In this document: one piece after another, positions 45,901 through 53,288 of the stretch
How positions within the stretch are numbered: the stretch's first letter is position 1
Layout of the letters: every line of letters begins with the position of its first letter
Assembly: GCA_964603725.1 (NCBI GenBank)
Contig: CAZRWW010000008.1
Location: 43,724-107,723, forward strand
Origin: CAZDKK01 sp964603725
GTDB taxonomy: Bacteria > Eisenbacteria > RBG-16-71-46 > CAIMUX01 > WJJG01
DNA: 64,000 bases
Direction: 5' to 3'
The notes under the pieces: generated by a model
The model's input: the letters and a program-made list of their open reading frames with translations, nothing else
The model's database searches: none
Told to the model about the DNA's origin: nothing
Translations under genes and position numbers: made by a program

Positions 45901-46836
45901 GCCTTCCAGCGCGAGTCGCTCGCCAAAGGTCTCCTGGAGCCACAGCAGGGTGCGCAGCGTGGGCAGGAACGCGGGCCGCTGGAGGGTCGCGCGGCGCGCC
46001 GCCAGGAAATCGCCGGGCGAGGTCCAGGCGCCGCGGGACCGCGCCCGCGCCGCATCGGCGAGCAGGGCCTGCGCTTCACCGGCGTCGGCGCACATGCCGA
46101 TCGTGACGCCGGCCGACGCGCGCGCCAGCGCTTCGATGAGCGTCTTGTCCTCGGGCCGGAAGCCGGCGAAGCCGTCGATCCAGACGGGCCGGGCGCGCCA
46201 CGGCTCGGGATGAGCGTCGATCCAGCGGGCGGCGGCGTGGATGCGCTCCTCCGGATCGGCCAGGCCGGCCGTATCGATGGCCGCGTCGTAGCCCGCGATC
46301 AGGCGCGCCAGGGCGCGCACCTTCGGATCGGCGGCGGCCGCCCGCCCGGCAGGCTCCGGAGCGCTCACCCCCGCGGTCCGCTCGCGCCGCTCAGCCCCAG
46401 CGGGGCTCGCGGTCGCCTGCTCGAGCCGCCCGGCCGCGTCGCGACCCGCAATGCCCTTGACTTCCTTGAGCACCGCCGCTAGCGCCACGATGAGGCCGGT
46501 CGTCTCGCGCACAGAGGCCAGCGGCCCCAGCTCCGCCAGCGGCGTGGCATGCACGACCGCCCTGAGAAGCATCCGGCGGCCCTGCTCGGAGATGACCGGG
46601 GGACCGCCGGCCTCGGCCGCCACCAGGTGGGCGAGACGCCGGAAGCTCAGCACGCGCACAAAACGCGTGCCCCGCAGGTCGCCGCCCTCGAGCAGCAGCC
46701 GGTCGGCGGCATAGGTGAACTGATCGGGCACGAGCAGCAACGCGCGACGGCCCTGCCGTTCGCACTCCCGCAGGGCCGCGATGCAACGGTGCGTCTTGCC
46801 CGATCCCGCCGGACCGATGAGTACGCGGACGTTCAT
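42961..46836 (-). CDS. addB: AddB: nuclease subunit of AddAB with Fe-S cluster cysteines
   Basis: 1,291 residues. Walker A-like GPAGSGKT (8-15) opens an inactivated helicase core; the C-terminal nuclease has RIDRLD and VIDYKHSRRS (PD-(D/E)XK). The four Fe-S cysteines are C925 in FVRCPFQYFARF and C1262, C1265, C1271 near the end. Two unusual inserts lie in the middle: a very acidic Ser/Asp/Gly stretch (about 490-545) and a 12-residue Asp-Arg-Arg repeat (about 610-640) encoded by a 36-bp tandem repeat. Follows the fumarase beta gene by 13 bases. Confidence 0.93.
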   Translation of the reverse strand: MNVRVLIGPAGSGKTHRCIAALRECERQGRRALLLVPDQFTYAADRLLLEGGDLRGTRFVRVLSFRRLAHLVAAEAGGPPVISEQGRRMLLRAVVHATPLAELGPLASVRETTGLIVALAAVLKEVKGIAGRDAAGRLEQATASPAGAERRERTAGVSAPEPAGRAAAADPKVRALARLIAGYDAAIDTAGLADPEERIHAAARWIDAHPEPWRARPVWIDGFAGFRPEDKTLIEALARASAGVTIGMCADAGEAQALLADAARARSRGAWTSPGDFLAARRATLQRPAFLPTLRTLLWLQETFGERLALEGLPSCPRFRASAALARLEAGLFHPAPPADRSAAPDATTGDVSLLRAAHPHEEVAAWARLIDRWTRLDAQPARYRDVAVIVRDLDAYRPLVLEIFGRYGIPVFIDERRDATAHPLLRLALAALQLAARGWTREAVIGMLRNPYLGVPADTADRIELLSTEYGVEYERWWETDWEVFDLPARDRLEVTSEAPDEASEYGGGSGDWDSDASASLGDLDTLGDAGEDSDSDDGPLPEKLGGAVETTDPKRRRGELAAVEARAVAARLFPSWRAFCESWQGGPVAFEVGARALRRLLWEALAAGDPGGAGHAGDRREPDGAGRACDRRDPGGVGDTHLAGLPELACGRALPTWSDEETRRIAALLEELLDDGARLMGPAPVDAAAFARLLRDALAQASIGQTPRHLDTVVVAEPRRARINETPRVILGGLDSGAYPRVNVQDPLFSDAERERLAGRGLPMAYTAAQQAEEDPYLFYVACSRATERLVVSYPARGGDGRESEPSPYVVEIAHALGRTPSDALAEEPARALESCQHPAELAVRLARTLADLTGSPPAWEQAAAACREQLDVEAGAVETALACAERMGRDLPEQLDPQLAVERFADGAIATSVSRLETFVRCPFQYFARFVLGLEPRPEPVLTPRSTGSAAHDALQRFFKEALPSEPGRRIDTGPLADPGEISRRMGRIFAALAGDEAYRVFQVDPPSAYRWDRTRRALEFFLRAELARMRDAAFQPVAFELAFGGEGGAGPDPGAPRPALARGERPDMPLLPAVEIDLAREDLQAIGLPADRRWRLRLRGRIDRLDVRVATGAPPAALVIDYKHSRRSTSVHKEILQGLNLQVGVYLIAVERLLGLTPAAGLYYGYTPQPRSIERPEKPGNPLGFHLQGVCAADAAAEIDASGAFFTPGREPHPQAVAPERLAGLLARTEEQVRAVGLELLRGRIRAHPVWSGQGLPCERCDYVRICRFDARRHPVRIAEPREAGHD
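44922..45009 (-). repeat. 36-bp tandem repeat inside addB
   Basis: Two full copies (44922-44957, 44958-44993) and a 16-base start of a third, about 80-85% identical. In the protein each copy gives a D-P-G-G-A-G-x-A-x-D-R-R-like dodecapeptide. Confidence 0.85.
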
Positions 46837-46849
46837 TCAGCGGCAGGCC

Positions 46850-47422
46850 CTAGAGGCCGGCCAGCAGGGCGTCCAGTTTGGCCTTGGAAGCCTGGTCCAC
46901 CTCGGCGTGCAGGCTGTTGCCGTGTGCGTCCATGGTGATCACCACCGGGAACCGCACGCACTCCATATGCCAGATGGCTTCGGGGCTGCCGAACTTCTCG
47001 AGGAAGTAGACGTTCTTGACTTCCGTGACCACCTGGGCGAGCACCTGGGCCGCGCCGCCGATGGCGTGCATGTAGACGCAGCCGTGTTCCTGGCAGGCCT
47101 GCAGCGTCTTGGCGCCCATGCCGCCCTTGCCGATCACGCCCCGCAGGCCGAGCTTGGCGATCACATCGGCCTGATAGGGCTCCTCGCGCGCCGAGGTGGT
47201 CGGGCCGGCAGCCTTGACCACCCAGACGCCCTTCTCCTTCACCACCACGGGCCCGCAGTGGTAGATGACCGAGCCGCGCATGTCCACCGGGCACTCGCCG
47301 CCCTCGTACAGGTAGCGGTGCACCGCGTCGCGGCCCGTGAAGACCGAGCCTGTGATCTCCACCACTTGGCCGACGTGCAGGGAGCGGATGACTTCTTCGC
47401 TGATGGGAGTTGTGATCTCCAT
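46850..47422 (-). CDS. Class I fumarate hydratase (or L-tartrate dehydratase), beta subunit
   Basis: 190 residues, the C-terminal-domain subunit of the two-subunit Fe-S hydro-lyase family. Recognised by VVEITGSVFTGRDAVHRYL, KAAGPTTSAREEPYQ, IGKGGMG and HAIGGAAQVLAQ. Together with the alpha subunit just upstream it interconverts fumarate and malate; some family members act on tartrate or mesaconate instead and cannot be separated by eye. AGAGG precedes ATG 47422; 39 bases from the alpha gene. Confidence 0.93.
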   Translation of the reverse strand: MEITTPISEEVIRSLHVGQVVEITGSVFTGRDAVHRYLYEGGECPVDMRGSVIYHCGPVVVKEKGVWVVKAAGPTTSAREEPYQADVIAKLGLRGVIGKGGMGAKTLQACQEHGCVYMHAIGGAAQVLAQVVTEVKNVYFLEKFGSPEAIWHMECVRFPVVITMDAHGNSLHAEVDQASKAKLDALLAGL

Positions 47423-47461
47423 AGAAACCTCTCGTGCTCTGGGCGGGTGATCCCGCCGCTG

Positions 47462-48349
47462 CTATCCGTACAACCACTGAGTGGCCCGGCCGCTCGCGCT
47501 CAGGACGCATCCCCGCCGCCGGTACGCCCAACACATGTAGGAAATGCTGACGAAGAACGAGGCCGGCAGCCGATTGAGCATGCCGATCTTGCAGCCGAGC
47601 AGCGTCGTCTGGCCGCCGAAGCCCATCGGGCCGATGCCCAGCTCATTGGCCTCCTTCATGATCTTGGTCTCGAGTTGAGCCAGCGCCTTGTTCTCGTTCT
47701 TGTCGTCCAGTGTGCGCAGGAGCTGCTCCTTCGAGTGGGCGTAGCCCGTGGCCCGATCGCCTCCGATGCACACCCCCAGCGCGCCCGGCGCGCAGCCGCG
47801 TCCCTGGGCGCGGTAGACGGCGTCGAGGATGCACTTCTCGACGCCCTGGATATCGCGGCCCGCCTTGATCTGCGCGTTGGGCAGCGAGTACTGGATGCCG
47901 CAGTTCTCGCAGCCGCCGCCCTTCATGATCAGGCGCACCTCGACCGACTTCTTGGTCCACTGCTCGAAGTGATAGACCGGGCTGCCCGGCCCGAGGTTGG
48001 TGCCGCTGTTCTTGCCGGTCAGCGAGTCGACCGAGTTTTGCCTCAGATAGCCGATCTCGGTGGCCTGCTTGACGGCGGCGTCGGCCGCCTTGCGGAAGGC
48101 GATCAGATCGTAGCCCTTCGGCGCGTGCACGAAGAAGAGCAGACTGCCCGTGTCCTGACACAGCGGCAGGCTCACTTCCCGCGCCAGGTCGATGTTCTTC
48201 ATGATCACTTCGAGCGCGTATCGCGCCGTGGTGCCCTTCTGCTCCTTGCGCAGGGACTTCTTGAGAACAACCTCCACGTCGGGAGGCAAGTCGCAGGAAG
48301 TCCTTCGTACGAGCTCGAGCAGCGAGGCCTGCAAGTCCTTCGCACTCAT
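47462..48349 (-). CDS. Class I fumarate hydratase (or L-tartrate dehydratase), alpha subunit
   Basis: 295 residues carrying the [4Fe-4S] site. Cys64 in LPLCQDTG and Cys194 in GVCIGGDRATGYA match cluster ligands; KGGGCENCGIQYSLPN (143-158) holds the third region, where many family members have G-G-S/C-E-N. GFGGQTTLLGCKI supplies another family motif. The last 25 residues are more basic than usual. GGAGGAGCC precedes the ATG at 48349. It is the first gene after trpS in the minus-strand run. Confidence 0.93.
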   Translation of the reverse strand: MSAKDLQASLLELVRRTSCDLPPDVEVVLKKSLRKEQKGTTARYALEVIMKNIDLAREVSLPLCQDTGSLLFFVHAPKGYDLIAFRKAADAAVKQATEIGYLRQNSVDSLTGKNSGTNLGPGSPVYHFEQWTKKSVEVRLIMKGGGCENCGIQYSLPNAQIKAGRDIQGVEKCILDAVYRAQGRGCAPGALGVCIGGDRATGYAHSKEQLLRTLDDKNENKALAQLETKIMKEANELGIGPMGFGGQTTLLGCKIGMLNRLPASFFVSISYMCWAYRRRGCVLSASGRATQWLYG

Positions 48350-48581
48350 GGCTCCTCCGCATGCGGTTCGCGCACCGCCGGCCGGTGCACTGACGAGATA
48401 CCCGTGCTGAACACAACCTGAGAGGGTGGTCCCTGGAGTAGGGGCGTGTCAAGGGGCGCGGCGTGGCTGGGCGGCCGGCAGCGGAGGCCGGTGCGCGCAC
48501 GCGGAGGCGGCACGCCGGGTTGCGGCGCGGCACGGCTGGGCGGCCGCCCGCGGCGCCGGCGTGCCCGGCGGTCGGGGCGTC

Positions 48582-49592
48582 TCAGCGCAGCCCGACGAGG
48601 CCCCGCACCGCGTCCATCGTCCGCCCGGCGATGCGCTTGGCCTCATCCGCGCTCCGGTCGAGAACGCCTTGCACGTAGTCGGGCTGCCCCTCGAGCTCCC
48701 GGGCGCGCGCGCGGATCGGATCGAGCGCCTTCATCATGTGCTCGAAGAGCTTCTTCTTGCACTCGAGGCAGCCGATGCCGGCGCTGCGACAGCCCTGCGC
48801 GCACTCTTCCTGCACCTCCGGGGGTGAGAAGTTCTGGTGCAGGGTGTAGATGTTGCAGACCAGCGGATTGCCGGGGTCGCTCCGGCGCTTGCGGGCCGGG
48901 TCGGTGAAGGCCGGCGCCAGCTTCTTCCAGATGGCATCCGGCTCCTCCGTCAGGCCGATGTAGTTGCCCAACGACTTGCTCATCTTGGCCTGGCCGTCGA
49001 GTCCCATGATCCGCGCGCCCGACTTGGGCACCAGGGCACGCGGCTCGGGGAAGTGCTCGCCATAGCGCAAGTTGAACTTGCGGGCGATGTCCCGGGTGAA
49101 TTCGATGTGCTGGACCTGGTCTTCGCCGACCGGAACCACCACGGCATGATACAGAAGAATGTCGGCGGCCTGGAGGACCGGATAGTCGAAAAGCCCGACG
49201 TTGATGTTGTCTTCGTTGCGCCGCGACTTCTCCTTGAACTGCGTCATGCGGCCCAGCAGGCCCATCGGGGCCAGCGTGTTGAAGATCCACGCCAGCTCGG
49301 TGTGCTCGGGTACGCGGGACTGCACGAACAGCAGGCAGCGTTCGGGGTCCAGTCCGGCGGCGATGTTGACGATGGCCGCCGAGCGGATCCTGGGTTGCAT
49401 GGCGGCGACGTCATAGTCCTGGGTGATGGCGTGGTAGTCGACGATGCAGAAGATGCAGCGGTACTCGTCCAGCAGCCGGACCCAATTGCGAATCGCCCCG
49501 CAGTAATTGCCCAGATGGATCTCGCCGCTGGGCTGAATGCCGCTGAACAGGGGGGCCGCCCCCTGGGGCGCGCCCGGGGTGATGGTGCTCAT
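48582..49592 (-). CDS. trpS: Tryptophanyl-tRNA synthetase
   Basis: 336 residues, class I synthetase of usual length. HIGH-type motif PSGEIHLGNY (21-30), KMSKS (203-207) and the Trp-pocket region FDYPVLQAADILLY are present. A C-terminal cysteine set (CAQGCRSAGIGCLECKK) is a known variable feature of some bacterial TrpRS. GGGAGG eight bases before ATG 49592. The gene charges tRNA-Trp; it heads the long minus-strand run, separated from fumarase by 232 bases. Confidence 0.96.
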   Translation of the reverse strand: MSTITPGAPQGAAPLFSGIQPSGEIHLGNYCGAIRNWVRLLDEYRCIFCIVDYHAITQDYDVAAMQPRIRSAAIVNIAAGLDPERCLLFVQSRVPEHTELAWIFNTLAPMGLLGRMTQFKEKSRRNEDNINVGLFDYPVLQAADILLYHAVVVPVGEDQVQHIEFTRDIARKFNLRYGEHFPEPRALVPKSGARIMGLDGQAKMSKSLGNYIGLTEEPDAIWKKLAPAFTDPARKRRSDPGNPLVCNIYTLHQNFSPPEVQEECAQGCRSAGIGCLECKKKLFEHMMKALDPIRARARELEGQPDYVQGVLDRSADEAKRIAGRTMDAVRGLVGLR

Positions 49593-49923
49593 CCGTGGTG
49601 CCTCCCGTGGTTCCGGGGTTCTCGTTCCGCAGTCCTGGGCCGACCGAACAGACCCGTTTGCGGCCCGGTCCGGTGGTGACGGCGCATCCTACCTGTCGGG
49701 CGGCGCGGCGGTCAACCCAACGAGCATCTTGCCCGCCGGCTTGCTGGCCCGCGGCGCGCCTGATCGGATGCCGGTCCGGGGCGGAGCCCGCCGCACTGGG
49801 CCCCTGCCGTATGCGACTCGAGGATGAGCTTCGCCGGACAAACGGCAGCGGGGGAAGTCGTGCGACTTCCCCCGCGACGTCGATGCCGCCCGGCCCAAGC
49901 CGGGCCCGGAGTCTTCCGGGAAA
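49593..49923. other. Intergenic region upstream of trpS
   Basis: 331 bases between the H1-like gene end and trpS start, both minus strand. It contains a perfect 12-bp hairpin (49848-49875) and no supported gene; I saw no T-box-like tRNA-sensing leader for trpS. Confidence 0.45.
49848..49875 (-). terminator. Perfect 12-bp hairpin after the H1-like gene
   Basis: GCGGGGGAAGTC (49848-49859) pairs exactly with GACTTCCCCCGC (49864-49875) around GTGC. It lies about 50 bases past the H1-like protein's stop and well ahead of trpS, as expected for a terminator. The downstream strand reads TGCCGTTTGTCC, only weakly U-rich. Confidence 0.6.
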
Positions 49924-50430
49924 CTAGGGCAGCGAACGCTCGATGACGGCCGTCAAGCGAGCGAACTGCTTCAACGAGATGTTCGGGAAATGGTGCATGA
50001 CCAGGCTGCGGAACTGCTCCCGGAAGGCGCGCGCGCCACGGGGAGCGCGGGCGACCGGGCCCCGAGCGGTCCGGCGCGCAGCGGTCGCGCGGGTCGCGTA
50101 ACGCCTGGCCTTGCGAACGGCGCCCTTCCGGCGGGAGGTTGTCCGCGCCTTCGTTCGCAGCGTGGCCTTCCGCGCGGCGGTCCGCCGGGCGGGCTTCCGC
50201 CGGGTGGTGGTCCTCTTGGCGCGCAGCGAGGCTGCAGGCGCCAGCGCGGCGGGGCCGCGGCGCGAGCGGGTGATGCCGGCCTTGCGGGCCTTGGAGTTGA
50301 CGGTCGGCAAGGAGACCTTGTGCTTGAGCGCGATCTTGCGATAGCTCAGCAGACCCGTCTTGAGGTCTTTGATGATCGCTCTTTCGCGCGCCAAACGCTG
50401 TGCCCTTGTCAGCATCTTCTTTGCGGGCAT
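49924..50430 (-). CDS. Histone-H1-like DNA-binding protein with HTH head
   Basis: 168 residues, strongly basic. Residues 10-53 (RAQRLARERAIIKDLKTGLL then SYRKIALKHKVSLPTVNSKARK) look like a helix-turn-helix. Residues 55-132 are a Lys/Arg/Ala/Thr tail of the histone H1/HctB kind with no hydrophobic core. Residues 135-168 (AFREQFRSLVMHHFPNISLK...) form a small amphipathic C-terminal domain. The start at ATG 50430 has AGAGGAG. Probably a nucleoid-compacting protein; sequence-specific binding through the HTH is inference. Its neighbour across 600 bases is topoisomerase VI. Confidence 0.75.
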   Translation of the reverse strand: MPAKKMLTRAQRLARERAIIKDLKTGLLSYRKIALKHKVSLPTVNSKARKAGITRSRRGPAALAPAASLRAKRTTTRRKPARRTAARKATLRTKARTTSRRKGAVRKARRYATRATAARRTARGPVARAPRGARAFREQFRSLVMHHFPNISLKQFARLTAVIERSLP

Positions 50431-51034
50431 GTCGTTCACTCCTCTCCACAAGTTCGGACGCCAGCGACGATCCTCCCACCCGACTGACTCGGGTCCGGCC
50501 GGATGGGAGTCCCCTTCCTCATGCGTCCGTGGATTTCTGCACCGGGCGAGCCATTGCTGTACAAGGTTTCTTCAAGCCCGATCGTGGCGGCAGGGGACGC
50601 GCCACTTCCACAATGAGCCACCTTATCAGACTTCGACTGCGAGTCAACCTGTAAATGCAGAAATATCTGCACCTGGGTGCGCTGAAGGAAATGCACCGAG
50701 GTGGTGCCTGTGTGTACAGGCGTGCCCGCCCAGCTGAAATGAGGCACCGAATCCCTCTGCGCGTGATCGACGACGCATTGGCCTTGGTCATCGAGGCGGG
50801 CAGACTGTGATACCTTGGTCCTGGTGGCGCTGGAGTTGCTAGTCCTGCTCCTCAGACCGTCGGCGGCTGGCGGCTTGCGCTGGGCGTGCGCCACCGGCTG
50901 ACGGTCGGCTGCCGGCACGGGGCGGTCGGCTGCCGGCGCCTCGCGGGTTGTGCGCGCGGCGGAGGATTTTTCGCTGGTAGCCGCGTGGCCCGCTCCTAGA
51001 ATGCGTCCGAGTCTTGTCCAGGGAGGACCTGCAG
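50431..51034. other. Divergent intergenic region between H1-like protein and topoisomerase VI B
   Basis: 604 bases. It must contain promoters for both neighbours, but I find no convincing -35/-10 pair. At 50902-50916 and 50923-50937 the sequence cggtcggctgccggc is repeated with a 21-base period. The ribosome site GGGAGG of the right-hand gene lies just before 51035. No gene is supported inside. Confidence 0.4.
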
Positions 51035-53149
51035 ATGTCACCCATTCGCATCGAGAGCGCGACTCGCCGCCCGGCGGCCCAAGTGCAGCTCGAGGTGCCC
51101 TTTGGTCCGCGCGGCGCGGCCGCTCGGGAGACGGGCGTGGATGTTCGGGACGCCGGCGCGGCGGCGCCCGACGCGGGCGCGGCCGCGCGCGCCGCGGCGG
51201 TGGGCGAAAGCACACCAGCGACCGCCGGCGCGACGGCTGCCGTCGCAGCGGGTGTGGGCGCCGAGGTCGCGCCGATGAGTGCTGGCGGCCGCGCTGCGGA
51301 AAGTGCGGCGGCGGTGGACATGTCCGCGTCGGGGGCGATTGAAGCACCATGCGCCGCCCGCGCGCGGCGCGTGCAACCCGAGGGATCCAGGCAACCCGAG
51401 GGATGCGTGCAGTGCGTGCGATCCGTCAAACCCGTGCGATCCGTCAAACCCGGGCCGTCCGCGGAACCGCATCGGGCCCGGCGGTCCAAGCCGCTTCCGG
51501 CCCAGCGGCAGGCGCCGCGGGGGAAGTCGCGGGGCGCCGGTCGGGCCGCCGGTCCGGCCGTGCCCGCCGGTCCGGAGTCGATCGCGCAGGCGATGGCCGG
51601 GCGCCAGCGCGAGATCTCGGTCGCCGAGTTCTTTGCCAAGAACCGGCATCTGCTCGGCTTCGACAATCCCGCCAAGGCGCTCTTGACGACCGTCAAGGAG
51701 GCTGTCGACAACTCGCTCGACGCCTGCGAGGAGGCCGGCATCCTGCCCGACCTGTCCGTCGAGCTGACCCAGTTGGCCGAGGACCGCTTTCGGGTGGCGG
51801 TCGAGGACAACGGGCCCGGGATCGTGCGCGCGCAGGTTCCCAAGATCTTCGCCAAACTCTTGTACGGCTCGAAGTTCCACAGTATGAAGCAGTCCCGCGG
51901 CCAGCAGGGGATCGGCATCTCCGCCGCCGGCATGTACGGACTCCTGACGACGGGCAAGCCGCTCACGGTCATCTCGCGCACGGGCAGCCGCACCAGGGCG
52001 CGCCGCTTCCAAGTTGCGATCAACACCAAGCAGAACGCCCCCGACATCCAGCTCGAGGAGGAGATCGATTGGGAGCGGGAGCACGGCACGCGAGTCGAGA
52101 TCACCTTGCAGGGCACGTACAAGAAGGGCCGTCACTCGATCGACGGCTATTTGCTGCAGGTGTCGGTGGCGAACCCGCACGCACAGATCACCTACGTGCC
52201 GCCCGCCCAGGAGGGTGAACCCGAACGAATCGTCTATGACCGAACCAGCGACCGGCTGCCGAAGGCGCCCAAGGAAATCCGTCCGCACCCGCACGGCGTC
52301 GAGCTGGGGGTCTTCCTCAAGATGTTGCAGGGCACGCCCGCGCGCAACCTCCAGTCGTTCCTCCAGCAGGAGTTCTCGCGCGTCGGCAAGAAGGTCATCG
52401 ACGAGCTGTTCGCCGCGGCGGCGGAGGCGGGAGTCGCGCTCACGCCCCGCACGCGTCCGCGCAGCGTGTCGGGCGAGGAGGCCGAGGCGCTCCACAACCT
52501 GATCGGCGGCGCCAAGATCATGGCGCCGCCGACCGACTGCCTGTCGCCGATCGGCGAGGATTTGCTGATCGCCGCGCTGCAGCAGCGCGTCCAGGCCGAC
52601 TTCTACACGGCGGTCACGCGCCCGCCGGCGGTCTATCGCGGCAACCCGTTTCAGATCGAGGCGGCCATGGCGTACGGCGGCGAGCTGCCCGCCGACGAGC
52701 TGATCGAGGTCTACCGGTACGCCAATCGCGTGCCCTTGCAGTACCAGCGCGGGGCCTGTGCGATCACCAAGGCGGTCCTCGAGCTGCCCTGGCGCACCTA
52801 CAAGATACCGCAGAGCCGGGGCGCGCTGCCGGCGGCGCCGATGATCCTCGTCGTCAACATCGCCTCGGTCTGGGTGCCGTTCACGTCGGAGAGCAAGGAG
52901 GCCGTGGCGCACTACCCGGAGATCCTGGCGGAGATCCGCCGCGCGCTGCAGGAGTGCGGGCGGCGGGCCGCGCTGCACATCAGCCGTCACATCCGTGCCG
53001 CGGACGAGCGCAAGAAGCACAGCTACATCCAGAAGTACATCCCGCACATCGGGGTGGCCCTGCAGGAGATCCTCGGTCTCACGGACCAGGCGCGCGAGAA
53101 GACGGTCGATGCGCTGACCGACACGCTCGAGCGCAGTCGGAAGATGTAG
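51035..53149 (+). CDS. top6B: DNA topoisomerase VI subunit B with long N-terminal extension
   Basis: 704 residues. GHKL ATPase core: KEAVDNSLDACEEAGILP (N-box, Glu222-Asn226), VEDNGPGIVRAQVPKIFAKL then LYGSKFH and SRGQQGIGISAAGMYGLLTT, the signature of topoisomerase VI B and not of gyrase B. Transducer-domain Lys-containing segments follow (PAVYRGNPFQIEAAMAYGGE, VPLQYQRGACAITKAV). Before the conserved core there are about 187 residues of Ala-rich then Arg/Pro/Ser-rich low-complexity sequence. GGGAGG nine bases ahead of ATG 51035 supports this start; an internal ATG at codon 188 would give the family's normal length. Forms an A2B2 ATP-dependent type IIB topoisomerase with the next gene. Confidence 0.93.
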   Translation: MSPIRIESATRRPAAQVQLEVPFGPRGAAARETGVDVRDAGAAAPDAGAAARAAAVGESTPATAGATAAVAAGVGAEVAPMSAGGRAAESAAAVDMSASGAIEAPCAARARRVQPEGSRQPEGCVQCVRSVKPVRSVKPGPSAEPHRARRSKPLPAQRQAPRGKSRGAGRAAGPAVPAGPESIAQAMAGRQREISVAEFFAKNRHLLGFDNPAKALLTTVKEAVDNSLDACEEAGILPDLSVELTQLAEDRFRVAVEDNGPGIVRAQVPKIFAKLLYGSKFHSMKQSRGQQGIGISAAGMYGLLTTGKPLTVISRTGSRTRARRFQVAINTKQNAPDIQLEEEIDWEREHGTRVEITLQGTYKKGRHSIDGYLLQVSVANPHAQITYVPPAQEGEPERIVYDRTSDRLPKAPKEIRPHPHGVELGVFLKMLQGTPARNLQSFLQQEFSRVGKKVIDELFAAAAEAGVALTPRTRPRSVSGEEAEALHNLIGGAKIMAPPTDCLSPIGEDLLIAALQQRVQADFYTAVTRPPAVYRGNPFQIEAAMAYGGELPADELIEVYRYANRVPLQYQRGACAITKAVLELPWRTYKIPQSRGALPAAPMILVVNIASVWVPFTSESKEAVAHYPEILAEIRRALQECGRRAALHISRHIRAADERKKHSYIQKYIPHIGVALQEILGLTDQAREKTVDALTDTLERSRKM
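51373..51451 (+). repeat. 18-bp tandem repeats in the top6B extension
   Basis: gcaacccgagggat... recurs at 51373 and 51391, and gtgcgatccgtcaaaccc is exactly doubled at 51416-51433 and 51434-51451. All copies have an 18-base period and stay in frame. Confidence 0.9.
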
Positions 53150-53288
53150 GACGCGGGGCGCGGAGAGCCGGTCGCAGGGGACGGGAGAGAGGGCGCCGGA
53201 AGCGGGGCGCGGAGAGCCGAGCGCGGGGCACGGGCGAGAGGGCCTGGGACAGGGGGCGCGGCAAGAGGACGAGGCACGGGAGGACACG
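53150..53288. repeat. Direct repeats between topoisomerase VI genes
   Basis: In the 139-base spacer, ggggcgcggagagccg occurs twice about 47 bases apart (near 53155 and 53202) with related gagagggc words between. The ribosome site of the A subunit lies at the right end. No function is evident. Confidence 0.6.
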
